Shown here piece after piece: positions 1 through 8,891 of a stretch of 44,717 nt of DNA (within the stretch, counting starts at the first letter, position 1; each line of letters opens with the position of its first letter). The DNA lies in contig LOES01000239.1 in the NCBI GenBank assembly GCA_001515955.1, forward strand, positions 1 to 44,717. The letters are read 5' to 3'. Below the pieces are notes generated by a model. That model was not told where the DNA came from. It was given only the letters and a program-made list of their open reading frames with translations, and searched no databases. This DNA is from Clostridia bacterium BRH_c25. GTDB taxonomy: Bacteria > Bacillota_A > Clostridia > Lutisporales > Lutisporaceae. A program made the position numbers and the translations under genes.

Positions 1-1001
1 TTGATAATAATATGAAAATGTCTCAGGGAACAAGCTCTGCTCCGGGTTATGGCGGAGCAACAGCACCCGCTGCTCCACCAAGTACTTTTGATACAGACGC
101 TGCAATGAAAAAATCCGAAGATAGGCAATATGAAGCAGCAGTGGCTGGACAGCCTCAAATAACCTCAGCGGAAAAAGTCTCACCAGAGACAAGGAACTCT
201 ATAAGCGTTGAGTTCGGTGAAAGTATCTTAGACGATAAAGGAGCGCCAAGCCAGATGATTGCTAGTTCAAGGGCGGGCAGAATGGTAATCAGAACAGGCA
301 ACGTATCAGTCAATGTTGAGGATGTGGAAAAGTCGGCTGCTGAAATCAGGCAGCTTACAGAAAGCAGCGGAGGTTATGTAGAAAATTCTCAGATAGAGAT
401 TATCACATTACCACCGGTTAGAGGGGCTGATGGAAGCACTACAGACAAGGAAGCCGCAGAAAAGTATGCAAATATGACTGTAAGGGTGCCTGAAGCTAAG
501 TTTGATGATATTTTCAATAATATAAAGGGCAAGGGCAAGCTGGTAAGTGAGAATATGAGCGGCAGCGACATAACAGCAGAATACAGGGATACGGCTGCCA
601 GAGTGGATAACCTGAAGATACAGGAGCAGAGCCTGCAGCAGCTTATGACAAAGGCTAAAAACGTGGAAGAGATACTTAAGATAGAGTCTGAGTTAAACAG
701 GGTAAGGACGGATATTGACATTAACTCCGGAAACCTGAAGCGCTGGGATAATCTGGTTCAGCTTTCTGCAATTTATATATACATGAGAGAGCTTAAGCCG
801 GAAGAGATTAAAAGCGTAGATGTTCCCGGAATGTGGGAAAAGGCATATCAAGGCTTTATAAAAGCTATAAATAGTATTACTGCAGGGCTTGAAAAGACCG
901 TGATAGTACTGGTTGCTGCAATACCATACCTGATAGTAGCAGGGGTGCTTGCAGTGGTTGGACTGCTCATAGCAAGAAGGATAAGGAAAAAGAAATTATA
1001 G
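1..1001 (+). CDS. DUF4349 domain-containing membrane-anchored protein (5' partial)
   Basis: The reading frame is open from base 3 with no stop before the first internal ATG at 12, so the true N-terminus lies upstream of the window. The visible 329 residues hold a low-complexity Ala/Pro/Ser/Glu stretch. A DUF4349-type domain follows (about residues 85-275 from the internal ATG), recognisable by the MVIRTGNVSVNVEDVEKSA start and the SGGYVENSQ segment. It contains a predicted coiled-coil region with heptad-like leucines (KIQEQSLQQLMTKAKNVEEI). A single hydrophobic segment near the C-terminus (about 295-320) ends in the basic tail ARRIRKKKL. In this family an N-terminal lipoprotein signal or anchor is usual, but that part is missing here. 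The function of DUF4349 proteins is not established; an envelope location is inferred from the membrane segment. A repeat-rich spacer and a terminator follow the gene, so it is transcriptionally separate from polA. Confidence 0.85.
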   Translation, partial: DNNMKMSQGTSSAPGYGGATAPAAPPSTFDTDAAMKKSEDRQYEAAVAGQPQITSAEKVSPETRNSISVEFGESILDDKGAPSQMIASSRAGRMVIRTGNVSVNVEDVEKSAAEIRQLTESSGGYVENSQIEIITLPPVRGADGSTTDKEAAEKYANMTVRVPEAKFDDIFNNIKGKGKLVSENMSGSDITAEYRDTAARVDNLKIQEQSLQQLMTKAKNVEEILKIESELNRVRTDIDINSGNLKRWDNLVQLSAIYIYMRELKPEEIKSVDVPGMWEKAYQGFIKAINSITAGLEKTVIVLVAAIPYLIVAGVLAVVGLLIARRIRKKKL

Positions 1002-1115
1002 TCTCGAGTCGTTAGTCGCTAGTCTCTAGAATTAGGCAAGGCGCTGGAGCATTATCGATTGGCTTCGAAGCCCTGCTAAAGCTCTCGCGACTGGAGACTA
1101 ACGACTAGTGACTAA
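1001..1115. repeat. Intergenic inverted repeat of TAGTCGTTAGTC-type units
   Basis: Directly after the DUF4349 stop codon, the segment 1003-1028 (GAGTCGTTAGTCGCTAGTCT) recurs in inverted orientation at 1091-1114 (GGAGACTAACGACTAGTGAC). Between them lie a small perfect palindrome (GGCTTCGAAGCC, 1060-1071) and AGGCAAGGC at 1035-1043. There is no open reading frame. AGGCAAGGC and a similar degenerate repeat texture recur at 11484, and GAGATGCGAG-type units occur at 13860, so this belongs to a scattered class of non-coding repeats in this genome. Confidence 0.55.
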
Positions 1116-1156
1116 TAAAAAGTATATCAGTGCTTATACCTGATATGCTTTTTTGT
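1116..1156 (+). terminator. Rho-independent terminator after the DUF4349 gene
   Basis: AAAAAGTATATCAG and CTGATATGCTTTTTT form a stem around a nine-base loop and run into a T tract. It separates the DUF4349 gene from polA. Confidence 0.7.
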
Positions 1157-1250
1157 TATTTATCCATATTTTTAAAAGGGTTTTTAGTTTTTTAGTGGAA
1201 ATAATATGTTATATTGAACGCATAAAAGTAAAAATCGGAGGATACAAGGG

Positions 1251-3860
1251 ATGGAAAGTGGTAAATTTATAATTATTGATGGCAACAGTCTGATGCACAG
1301 AGCTTTTTATGCACTGCCCAAGCTCACCAATTCCAAGGGCTTTCATACAAGTGTAATATATGGTTTTGTGAATATGATAAATAAAATACTTGAGGAGTAC
1401 AAACCCCAATACATAGGAATAGCCTTTGACAGGAAGGCACCAACCTTCAGACATCTGGAATATGCCGAATACAAAGCCGGCAGGCACAAGATGGCTGAGG
1501 AAATGGCGGAGCAGATTCCCGTGCTCAAAGAGGTTCTAGTTGCTATGAATATCAAGCAGTCAGAAATAGACGGCTTTGAAGCGGATGATATAATCGGAAC
1601 AGTTGCAGCAAAATGTGATGAAAAAGGGATATCCACCCTTATAGTTACCGGCGACAAAGATGCATTTCAGCTTATAAGCGATAATGTACATACACTTATG
1701 ACCAAAAAAGGAATCAGTGAAATTGAGGAATATGATATTGCAAAGCTTAGAGAGACATATGGAATCGCTCCGGCTCAGATAACCGACCTTAAGGGACTGA
1801 TGGGAGATGCTTCGGATAATATTCCGGGGGTGCCCGGGGTAGGGGAGAAGACAGCACTGGAGCTTATTCAGCAGTTCGGGACGGTGGAAGATGTACTTCA
1901 GAATGTGGCGGAAATCAAGAAAAACAAAGTTAGGGAGAATGTATCCAACAATATGGAGCAGGCCATCTTTTCAAAAAAATTGGCTACCATTGTAAAGGAT
2001 GCTCCTATAGATTTCAACCTGGAGGACTATTCTTTGAAGGAGGCCGACAAGGAGAAGCTTTACGAGCTGCTTACGGAACTGGAGTTCAAGGCTCTTGTCG
2101 AAAAAATGTGCGGCAATCTTCCAAATGCTGTGGCAGCAGAGCCGATAAAAATAATCGTTGAGGAAATAAGCAGCATTGACAAGCTGAAGGAAGTATTGGA
2201 GGAAGCGGAAAAGTCGGGCAGGCTTGCTTTCAAGATAGATGACGAGATGGGAGAAATGCTCAGAACAGTATATATTGATGTTGCAGGAAAACAGTATCGT
2301 TTTGCCGTTAATGACAGCAGTATGAGGCTTGTAAAAAGTATCATGGAAGACCCGGAGGTTAAAAAATCAGGACATGATATTAAGCAGGATATACTGCTTC
2401 TGAGAAAGTATGATATAGAAGTGAATTCTATAGGTTTTGACACCATGGTAGCCGCATATTTGTTAAATCCCTCAAAGGGTTCGTACAAAATCAGGGACTT
2501 GAGTCAGGAGTATCTGGGAGCAGGCATGGATGGATATGACTCCAAAGGCGTGGATCAGGTACAAAGATACGGAGCTACTGTGAAAAAGGTATCAGAGCTG
2601 CAGCCGGTATTTACAGGCAAGCTTGAGGAATATGGGATGATGGAGCTGTACTACACTATTGAGCTGCCTCTTGTTGCGGTACTCGCTGATATGGAGTATG
2701 AGGGCTTCAATGTAGACAAAGAAATACTCCAGGTGCTGTCTGCTGATTTTGCAGGGCAGATAGAAGCTCTTACCGCAGATATATACAGACAGTCTGGGGA
2801 GGAGTTCAATATAAATTCTACCAAACAGCTTGGGGCAATACTGTTTGACAAGCTGGGGCTCCCTGTAGTTAAGAAGACCAAGACCGGATATTCCACTGAT
2901 GTTGAAGTATTGGAGCAGCTTTCTGCCAAGCATCCTATCATTGAGAAGCTTCTTGAGTACAGACAGCTTGTAAAGATCAAGTCCACTTATGTTGATGGAC
3001 TTATCGGGATAATAAACCCTGATACAGGGAAGATACATACCAAGCTGAACCAAACTGTTACAGCCACAGGAAGGCTTAGCAGCACAGAGCCTAATTTGCA
3101 GAACATACCGATAAAAACTGAAAACGGAAGACAGATCAGGAAGGTTTTTGTACCCAAAAGCGAGGAATATGTCCTTGTGGATGCAGACTATTCACAGATT
3201 GAGCTTAGAATACTGGCGCACATATCCGGAGATCAGGGACTTATTGATACATTCAGAAGAAATGAGGATATTCATAGAAGGACAGCCTCTGAGGTATTTG
3301 GGGTTGACCTTGATGAAGTCACAGCTACTATGAGGGGAAGGGCCAAGGCGGTTAATTTCGGGATAGTATACGGCATAAGTGATTATGGTTTGTCACAGGA
3401 TCTGAAAATTTCAAGAAAAGAGGCAAAACAATATATAGATAATTACTTTGCCAGATATCCCATGGTAAAGCAGTACATGATTGATATAGTTGAAGCTGCC
3501 AAAGCTGACGGATATGTCAAGACTATAATGAACAGAAGAAGATATATTCCGGAAATCGCATCAAGGAATGCAGTAAACAGGAATTTCGGAGAGAGAATGG
3601 CCATGAATACTCCTATACAGGGCAGTGCTGCAGACCTGATAAAGATGGCTATGGTCAAGGTATATGAGGAGCTTAAGAAGAGAAACTTAAGGTCAAGGCT
3701 GATACTACAGGTTCATGACGAACTTATTGTGGAAACTCACAAGAGCGAGCTTTCAGAGGTAAAGCAACTGGTAGAGGAATGCATGGAAAAGGCTATTGAA
3801 TTAAAAGTGCCTGTAATTGCTGATATCAGCAGTGGCGATAACTGGTATAACGCAAAATAG
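1251..3860 (+). CDS. polA: DNA polymerase I (proofreading site apparently degenerate)
   Basis: This 869-residue protein has the three domains of bacterial DNA polymerase I, which fills gaps and removes RNA primers and damaged strands. The N-terminal 5' nuclease shows IIIDGNSLMHRAFYAL, GFEADDIIGT, TGDKDAFQL and GDASDNIPGVPGVGEKTA. The polymerase domain shows ATGRLSSTEPNLQNIP, motif A DADYSQIELRILAHISGD, the O-helix RGRAKAVNFGIVYGIS and motif C QVHDELIVE. The middle 3'-5' exonuclease-like domain (about 300-470) lacks the usual FDTET motif and reads LAFKIDDEM at that place. Proofreading is therefore probably lost, as in Taq and Bst polymerases, whose length it also matches. GGAGG at 1237-1241 lies at a good distance from the ATG. 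coaE starts within 30 bases, indicating an operon polA-coaE-lytic transglycosylase. Confidence 0.97.
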   Translation: MESGKFIIIDGNSLMHRAFYALPKLTNSKGFHTSVIYGFVNMINKILEEYKPQYIGIAFDRKAPTFRHLEYAEYKAGRHKMAEEMAEQIPVLKEVLVAMNIKQSEIDGFEADDIIGTVAAKCDEKGISTLIVTGDKDAFQLISDNVHTLMTKKGISEIEEYDIAKLRETYGIAPAQITDLKGLMGDASDNIPGVPGVGEKTALELIQQFGTVEDVLQNVAEIKKNKVRENVSNNMEQAIFSKKLATIVKDAPIDFNLEDYSLKEADKEKLYELLTELEFKALVEKMCGNLPNAVAAEPIKIIVEEISSIDKLKEVLEEAEKSGRLAFKIDDEMGEMLRTVYIDVAGKQYRFAVNDSSMRLVKSIMEDPEVKKSGHDIKQDILLLRKYDIEVNSIGFDTMVAAYLLNPSKGSYKIRDLSQEYLGAGMDGYDSKGVDQVQRYGATVKKVSELQPVFTGKLEEYGMMELYYTIELPLVAVLADMEYEGFNVDKEILQVLSADFAGQIEALTADIYRQSGEEFNINSTKQLGAILFDKLGLPVVKKTKTGYSTDVEVLEQLSAKHPIIEKLLEYRQLVKIKSTYVDGLIGIINPDTGKIHTKLNQTVTATGRLSSTEPNLQNIPIKTENGRQIRKVFVPKSEEYVLVDADYSQIELRILAHISGDQGLIDTFRRNEDIHRRTASEVFGVDLDEVTATMRGRAKAVNFGIVYGISDYGLSQDLKISRKEAKQYIDNYFARYPMVKQYMIDIVEAAKADGYVKTIMNRRRYIPEIASRNAVNRNFGERMAMNTPIQGSAADLIKMAMVKVYEELKKRNLRSRLILQVHDELIVETHKSELSEVKQLVEECMEKAIELKVPVIADISSGDNWYNAK

Positions 3861-3883
3861 GTGGAATTAAGGTGGGATGTGTG

Positions 3884-4483
3884 ATGGTTATTGGCTTGAC
3901 AGGAGGAATAGCAAGCGGCAAGAGTACTGTTTCAGCCAAGCTTAAACAGCTTGGAGCAGCTGTAATAGATGTGGATATACTGGCAAGAGGTGTTGTAAGT
4001 AAAGGAGAAATTGCATATAATAGAATAGTTCAGTGTTTTGGTGAAAATATACTGCTGCCCAGTGGCGAGATCAACAGAAAGAGATTGGGGAGTATTGTAT
4101 TTTCCGATAAAGAAAAGCTGGCACTTTTAAACAGTATAACTCATCCGGAAATAATAAGCAGAGTGAAGGATAGAATTCAAGAGCTGAAAGCATCGGGGCA
4201 AAAGGTTATTGTTGTTGATGCAGCCATACTTATTGAGATGGGTCTGCATAAATATGTGGACAGTGTCTGGGTCGTGATAGTAGACAGGGATACTCAGATA
4301 AAAAGACTTATAGAACGTGATAAATTTGATTATAAAGATTCAGAAAACAGGATAAATTCACAGTTTACCAATGAGATAAGAAAAAAGTATGCTGATGTCA
4401 TCGTTGATAATAACAAACCGATTGAGGAAGTTGGGAAAAAGTTGGAAAATTTATGGAACAACATTATTTCTGGGGGAGAATAG
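3884..4483 (+). CDS. coaE: Dephospho-CoA kinase
   Basis: CoaE phosphorylates dephospho-CoA at the ribose 3' hydroxyl in the last step of coenzyme A synthesis in the cytosol. The protein begins MVIGLTGGIASGKSTV, in which the Walker A loop GGIASGKST binds ATP. DVDILARGVV, ITHPEI and VVDAAILIEMGLHKYVD are characteristic of the family, and about 199 residues is the usual length. I chose the ATG at 3884 because AGGTGG at 3870-3875 sits eight bases upstream and family members start immediately before the P-loop. An in-frame GTG at 3872 would add four residues and cannot be excluded. The gene follows polA closely and is followed three bases later by a lytic transglycosylase, so all three are probably cotranscribed. 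Confidence 0.95.
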   Translation: MVIGLTGGIASGKSTVSAKLKQLGAAVIDVDILARGVVSKGEIAYNRIVQCFGENILLPSGEINRKRLGSIVFSDKEKLALLNSITHPEIISRVKDRIQELKASGQKVIVVDAAILIEMGLHKYVDSVWVVIVDRDTQIKRLIERDKFDYKDSENRINSQFTNEIRKKYADVIVDNNKPIEEVGKKLENLWNNIISGGE

Positions 4484-4486
4484 CAT

Positions 4487-5065
4487 TTGGCTAAAAAAAT
4501 GAGATTCAAATATACCGGACTTTTAACGGCAGTATTGCTGATATATATAGGTATGCTCAGTATGCCGAGCTTCTTAAAGCTTCTATATCCTTTAGAGCAT
4601 AAAGAAGCAATAATGAAATACGGACAACTTCACAAAATAGACCCTCCGCTGCTTGCCGCACTAATAAAAACGGAAAGTAATTTTAAGACCAATGCGGAAT
4701 CAAGAAAGGGAGCAAAAGGCTTGATGCAGATAACGCCTTCAACTGGAGGATGGATAGCAGATACTACCGGTATGAAGGATTTCAACGAGAGCATGCTTTT
4801 TGATCCCGAGATCAATATAAAGCTGGGCAGTTGGTATGTTGAGCATCTTGCAAATTACTACAAGGGCAGCTTTGAATTGGTTTTTGCTGCCTACAACGGA
4901 GGCCGTGGGAATGTGGATAAGTGGCTGAGGGACAGCAGCTTGAGCAGCAATGGCATAACTCTTGATGCAATTCCATTTTCGGAGACGGAAAATTTTGTGA
5001 AAAAGGTTAAGAAAAACTACAGTATTTATAAACGAATTTACAATTGGGGAGAAAGTACTAAATAA
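4487..5065 (+). CDS. Membrane-anchored soluble-type lytic murein transglycosylase
   Basis: This 192-residue protein has one N-terminal hydrophobic segment (about residues 8-26), which should act as an uncleaved anchor or signal. A transglycosylase SLT domain follows. The catalytic glutamate lies in ALIKTESNF (about E63). KGAKGLMQITPST and the late FAAYNGGRGNVDKWL motif complete the lysozyme-like fold. Such enzymes cleave peptidoglycan with formation of 1,6-anhydro ends and serve in wall remodelling, including sporulation and secretion. The start is a TTG preceded by GGGGGAG; an ATG four codons later is an alternative. It lies three bases after coaE and 30 bases before the binding-protein gene. 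The order polA-coaE-slt suggests a housekeeping operon. Confidence 0.92.
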   Translation: MAKKMRFKYTGLLTAVLLIYIGMLSMPSFLKLLYPLEHKEAIMKYGQLHKIDPPLLAALIKTESNFKTNAESRKGAKGLMQITPSTGGWIADTTGMKDFNESMLFDPEINIKLGSWYVEHLANYYKGSFELVFAAYNGGRGNVDKWLRDSSLSSNGITLDAIPFSETENFVKKVKKNYSIYKRIYNWGESTK

Positions 5066-5095
5066 TATGGGATAACGAAGGATGGAGAGCAAATA

Positions 5096-6694
5096 ATGAA
5101 GGATAAAAGGCTTTTACTTGTATGGATACTGCTTATGGCATTTATACTGATATCCTGTGAAAAGGAAGCCCCGCCGGACAAAACAGAAATCACCATAGAA
5201 AATGAAGAGCCTGTTGCAGGTGGAACAATAAATATGTGTTCGGTGGAACCCGGCTCATTGAATCCGCTGCTCAGCAAGAGCAAGACATATATAGAGGCTT
5301 CCAGGCTGATTTTTCAAGGCCTGGTAGAATATGATGCAAATCTGAAAATAACTCCGGTGCTTGCACAGAGCTGGAGCTTTGAGGATGGCTCTTCCAGGTG
5401 TATAGTCAAGCTGAAGGACAATGTGCTTTGGAGTGATGGAGAAAGCTTTACCGCCGATGATGTAAAATTTTCTTTGGATACTATTAAAGAGTCTGCAAAT
5501 TCTATATATAAGAGCAATTTGGAGCATGTGTTTTCATACAAAGTCAAGGATAATACAACGATAGAAATAGTTTTTGACCAGCCCTTTGCAAATGCGGTTG
5601 ATATGTTGAGCTTCCCCATAATACCCCAGCATGTTTATAAAGCGGATATAAACGCAGTGCCGGTAGGTACAGGTATGTTCAAGGTATCTCAGTATAATAA
5701 GCTTAAATACATGGAGCTGGTATACAACGACAAGTGGAAGAGCGAAGGAAAGCCTTACATTGAGAAAATAAATGTAGTTTTTATAAATGATACTGAAGCA
5801 TTTTCCACAGCTTTTCAGTCCAAGGAATTGGATCTTCTGAATACAACCTCCTATGACTGGGAAAAGTACAGCGAAATGAAGGATGTTAATGCCAACAAGT
5901 ATTCAACCATGTATTATGATTTTATTGGCTTGAATTATAATAATCCAATTTTTCTGGACAAAGCAGTAAGAAAGGCAATGATTCAAGGAATAAACAGAAA
6001 ATCAATTGTGGATAAGTACTTGCTTGGAAATGCAGTTGTGACAGATGTGCCGATAAACCCGAATTCATGGTTGCGCGAAGACACAGACGCAAAATATGGA
6101 TATAGCAGGTCGGAAGCTCAGAACCTGCTGAAGACAGCAGGCTTCGTAGATTCAAACAATGATGGTATGCTGGAGAGAGAGGTTGAGGGAGTCAAGCAGG
6201 AGCTCAAATTTACACTGATGACTAATGATGAGAACGAATTCAGAAGGAAAGCAGCAGAAGATATAAAGAAAAACCTTGAAGAAGTTGGATTCCGTGTCGA
6301 AATCAAGCTTGTTGCTTTCGCTGATCTGAAGGCAGCCATGGACAGCAAGACCTTCGATGCGGTGCTTACAGGCTACAATCTTTCAAATACACAGGATTTG
6401 TCCTTTGCATTCCACAGCACACAAATAGAAAGCGGCATGAACTTTATGTCTTACTCCAATACTGATATGGATGCTGTACTGCAGCAGGCATATACTGCTA
6501 TAGGTGATGAACAGAGAAAAACAGCATATAAGAATCTGCAGCAGGTTTTCAGAGAGGAAGTGCCCTGTATCAGTCTTTTATTCAGGGATGCCGCAGTAGT
6601 TGTAAGAAATAAGATAAGAGGAGAAATCAAGCCTGATGCAGTGAATCCGTATAGAAACATACATCAGTGGTTCATACCGGAAAGCAAGCAATAG
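5096..6694 (+). CDS. Oligopeptide ABC transporter substrate-binding lipoprotein (family 5)
   Basis: The 532-residue protein starts with a lipoprotein signal: a basic N-terminus, a hydrophobic core and a Cys in LISCEKEAPP. The mature part is a family-5 extracellular solute-binding protein. Family features include GGTINMCSVEPGSLNPLL, the segment LIFQGLVEYDANLKITPVLAQSW, the WSDGESFTADDVKFSLD motif, and VRKAMIQGINRKSIVDKYL late in the chain. Family members deliver oligopeptides, nickel or other ligands to Opp/Dpp-type importers. No permease or ATPase gene is adjacent, so it either supplies a transporter encoded elsewhere or acts as a peptide sensor. It probably shares the upstream operon, since only 30 bases separate it from the transglycosylase. 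The ligand cannot be deduced. Confidence 0.92.
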   Translation: MKDKRLLLVWILLMAFILISCEKEAPPDKTEITIENEEPVAGGTINMCSVEPGSLNPLLSKSKTYIEASRLIFQGLVEYDANLKITPVLAQSWSFEDGSSRCIVKLKDNVLWSDGESFTADDVKFSLDTIKESANSIYKSNLEHVFSYKVKDNTTIEIVFDQPFANAVDMLSFPIIPQHVYKADINAVPVGTGMFKVSQYNKLKYMELVYNDKWKSEGKPYIEKINVVFINDTEAFSTAFQSKELDLLNTTSYDWEKYSEMKDVNANKYSTMYYDFIGLNYNNPIFLDKAVRKAMIQGINRKSIVDKYLLGNAVVTDVPINPNSWLREDTDAKYGYSRSEAQNLLKTAGFVDSNNDGMLEREVEGVKQELKFTLMTNDENEFRRKAAEDIKKNLEEVGFRVEIKLVAFADLKAAMDSKTFDAVLTGYNLSNTQDLSFAFHSTQIESGMNFMSYSNTDMDAVLQQAYTAIGDEQRKTAYKNLQQVFREEVPCISLLFRDAAVVVRNKIRGEIKPDAVNPYRNIHQWFIPESKQ

Positions 6695-6754
6695 TATAAG
6701 CAACCGGAACTGATCCAGGAGAAAAACTTTGCTCTTTTGCCATATAGATTGCTA

Positions 6755-6783
6755 TTGACATAAAGGCTTTTAGATTATATAAT
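6755..6783 (+). promoter_or_regulatory. Consensus sigma-A promoter for tRNA-Leu
   Basis: TTGACA at 6755-6760 and TATAAT at 6778-6783 are separated by exactly 17 bases. Both hexamers match the consensus perfectly. The tRNA begins about 75 bases downstream. Confidence 0.85.
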
Positions 6784-6858
6784 AGTCAATGTGACAAGAG
6801 GTCATGTTCAAATTCAAGCAGTAAAAAAATCCTCAAGGAAATTTCTATAACCCAAAAT

Positions 6859-6941
6859 GCGAGAGTGGCGGAATTGGCAGACGCGCACGTTTGAGGGGCG
6901 TGTGGGAGACCGTACGGGTTCAAGTCCCGTCTTTCGCACCA
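6859..6941 (+). tRNA. tRNA-Leu (anticodon GAG)
   Basis: The 83-base cloverleaf has acceptor arms GCGAGAG and CTTTCGC, discriminator A and an encoded CCA. The anticodon stem CACGT/GCGTG holds the loop TTGAGGG, giving anticodon GAG, which reads CUU and CUC leucine codons. A long variable arm follows, as expected for tRNA-Leu. The T arm reads CGGGTTCAAGTCCCG. A consensus promoter lies upstream and a terminator downstream, so it is a single-gene unit. Confidence 0.96.
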
Positions 6942-6955
6942 AATTGATTATTCTA

Positions 6956-6983
6956 GACCAAAGTGAAAGCTTTGGTCTTTTTA
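6956..6983 (+). terminator. Terminator of the tRNA-Leu transcript
   Basis: GACCAAAG and CTTTGGTC form an eight-base-pair stem followed by TTTTT. It also separates the tRNA from the convergent small gene. Confidence 0.85.
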
Positions 6984-6987
6984 AATT

Positions 6988-7179
6988 TTACTTACTCTTT
7001 TCCGGCTCGTAGGCATCTTCTTCATAATCAAACTCATTCTTTTTCCTGGTTGCTTTATTGGTAAAGCCTCTATAAGGATTATTGGTACTGCTGGCAAGCT
7101 TCAGGCGATCATAGGCATCTTCTTCATAGTCAAAATCCTTTTTAATAAAACTCTTATATTGTTTGTTCAAAAAACTCAA
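6988..7179 (-). CDS. Small acidic protein with a duplicated FDYEEDAY octapeptide (unknown)
   Basis: I do not recognise this protein of 60-63 residues. Its striking feature is the octapeptide FDYEEDAY, present twice (about residues 16-23 and 50-57). The copies are separated by a basic, polar linker containing NPYRGF and KATRKK. The DNA of the two copies is nearly identical (GGCATCTTCTTCATA at 7015 and 7113), pointing to recent duplication or strong selection. No membrane segment or signal is visible. The start is uncertain. A TTG at 7179 directly abuts AGGGAG, while an in-frame TTG at 7170 has that ribosome site nine bases away and is more likely. It is convergent with tRNA-Leu and stands alone. 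The regular repeat and codon-phased design support a real gene, but the function is unknown. Confidence 0.6.
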   Translation of the reverse strand: MSFLNKQYKSFIKKDFDYEEDAYDRLKLASSTNNPYRGFTNKATRKKNEFDYEEDAYEPEKSK

Positions 7180-7403
7180 CTCCCTGCACTATATGTTTAA
7201 AATGATATAATAAATTATACTACATAATGCAATAAACAGGGCATATCTATTGATGATATGCTTTATTTTTTTTGTAATAGTTTTTTAATCTTTTATAACA
7301 ATAAAAAATGATACAATATTAGTAAATGTATAACTTGTTTAGTAATGCAGGAAATCTAATACTGTTTGCCTGTATGACATTTATGAGGGGGGAGAGGTTC
7401 AAT

Positions 7404-8867
7404 TTGAAAAAAATAGCAAGTCTAATATTAATATTCGCTACTATCGCTGCTTTGCTGACTTGCAGCGCATATGCAGCATCTGATGCTCCATATAAAGAGG
7501 CCAGTCCCTGGGCAGTACCGGAGCTTGACAAGGCAGCGGAATACGGCTTAATAACAGATAAGATCAAGGATAAGATGGATACATCGATAACCAGAGAGGA
7601 ATTCGCAGAATTAGCTGTGAAGCTCTATGAAAAGTATACAGGTACGCAAGCTGCTGCCGGAGATATGAGTATCTTTGTTGATACAAAGAATCCGGAGATA
7701 TTCAAGGCATATGGTTTGAAAATTGTTAACGGGACAAATGCACGTAAGAAGCTTTTTTTACCGGATGATTTGGCTACCCGGGAGCAAGTAGCAGCAATGA
7801 TGTATCGTACAGTAAAGGCAATGAATCCGGATGCTGATTTATCAACAGCAGGAGCCGGTATGTTTTCTGATGAAAGGTATATATCCGGCTGGGCTCTTGA
7901 GTCTGTGAGATTCATGAGCAAGAATGGATTTCTAAGGGGAGGAGATGGAAAAATAAGCCCCCAGGATACTTGTACAAGGGAAATGGCTGTGCTTATTGCA
8001 GCAAGGGTATATGAAGAATATTCCGGACATGGCGGGGATACAACAGACGGCAGCGGGATAATTGATATGGACAGTATCGGATTATCGGAGCTGAAACAAA
8101 TAGTCATAAACGATACGGAAGTTTATCAAGATAATTACCGCATTAAGGAAAAGAATGGCTCCACCTATATTTTCATAACAACAGATATATTCAAATATGC
8201 TTTTAAGCGTCCAAATGCAGGAAATTACACATATCCGGAAGTCGACATCAGTGGCAACAGTATTAGTATAAGCTGGAGAGATGAAGAAGGTGTTGTGCTG
8301 CAGGCAGATTTTCAGGAAGATGCTGCAGAAGCTCTGATTGACGGCAGGAAGGTTGACACAGGCATGGCTCCTTACAGCGAAAATGGAAAGCTGTTTATTC
8401 CTCTAAATTACTTCATTGCCGCAATGGATATGTATGGAGAAGTTAACAGCGAAGGAGATATATTATACATACAATACAAGAGCAGCTTTCCGGCAGATAT
8501 ACTGATGGGCACCTGGTCAGACACAAATGCCGACCTGTTTGCCGATTACAAGGATATATCAGCCGGGGCTGTGCCACTGCCTTCTTTTGGCACAGCTTAT
8601 ACATACAACAGTGATGGTACTTATGGGATGCGAATGGTCAGTATTGGAGACAATAATGACACGTTTATCGTGCAAAGTGGTAAATACCGGCTCATGGGAA
8701 GCACTATAATGCGCTATGATATAATTGAAACGGTTTATAAAGGAGTACCCTTTACAGTACAGTATGAGGACAAACTGGTAGAAATACCTCAATATATGTT
8801 CATTCACAATTATGATCCGAAAGAGGGCAAAATTGAAATCGGTGGGTTCTGGCTTAATAAGTACTAA
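7404..8867 (+). CDS. SLH-domain surface protein with copper-amine-oxidase-like domain
   Basis: The product of about 487 residues has a signal peptide ending near CSAYAASD. S-layer homology repeats follow, which bind secondary wall polymers: one with SPWAVPELDKAAEYGLITD, a second around IFVDTKNPEIFKAYGLKIVNG, and a third with ISGWALESVRFMSKNGFL. After a Gly/Asp-rich linker there is a segment resembling the copper amine oxidase N-terminal domain (ALIDGRKVDTGMAPYSENGK and IPLNYFIAAMDMYGEV). Despite its name, that domain is usually non-catalytic in Clostridia. The C-terminal part is a lipocalin-like beta-rich region that I cannot name. I chose the TTG at 7404 because GGAGAGG lies six bases upstream and the signal peptide starts there (LKKIASLILIF). 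An ATG at 7326 would add 26 poorly fitting residues. The protein is probably a cell-wall-bound envelope component. Confidence 0.85.
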   Translation: MKKIASLILIFATIAALLTCSAYAASDAPYKEASPWAVPELDKAAEYGLITDKIKDKMDTSITREEFAELAVKLYEKYTGTQAAAGDMSIFVDTKNPEIFKAYGLKIVNGTNARKKLFLPDDLATREQVAAMMYRTVKAMNPDADLSTAGAGMFSDERYISGWALESVRFMSKNGFLRGGDGKISPQDTCTREMAVLIAARVYEEYSGHGGDTTDGSGIIDMDSIGLSELKQIVINDTEVYQDNYRIKEKNGSTYIFITTDIFKYAFKRPNAGNYTYPEVDISGNSISISWRDEEGVVLQADFQEDAAEALIDGRKVDTGMAPYSENGKLFIPLNYFIAAMDMYGEVNSEGDILYIQYKSSFPADILMGTWSDTNADLFADYKDISAGAVPLPSFGTAYTYNSDGTYGMRMVSIGDNNDTFIVQSGKYRLMGSTIMRYDIIETVYKGVPFTVQYEDKLVEIPQYMFIHNYDPKEGKIEIGGFWLNKY

Positions 8868-8891
8868 AAGAATAAGAAAGAGGTATAACAT

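Noticed and set aside
1205..1228. Shared ATATTGAACGCA.AAAAG sequence at 1211 and 10358 as a common operator or promoter
   Set aside because: The match is about 16 bases, no -35 fits at either place, and a similar run at 15030 lies inside a coding end, so chance is likely.
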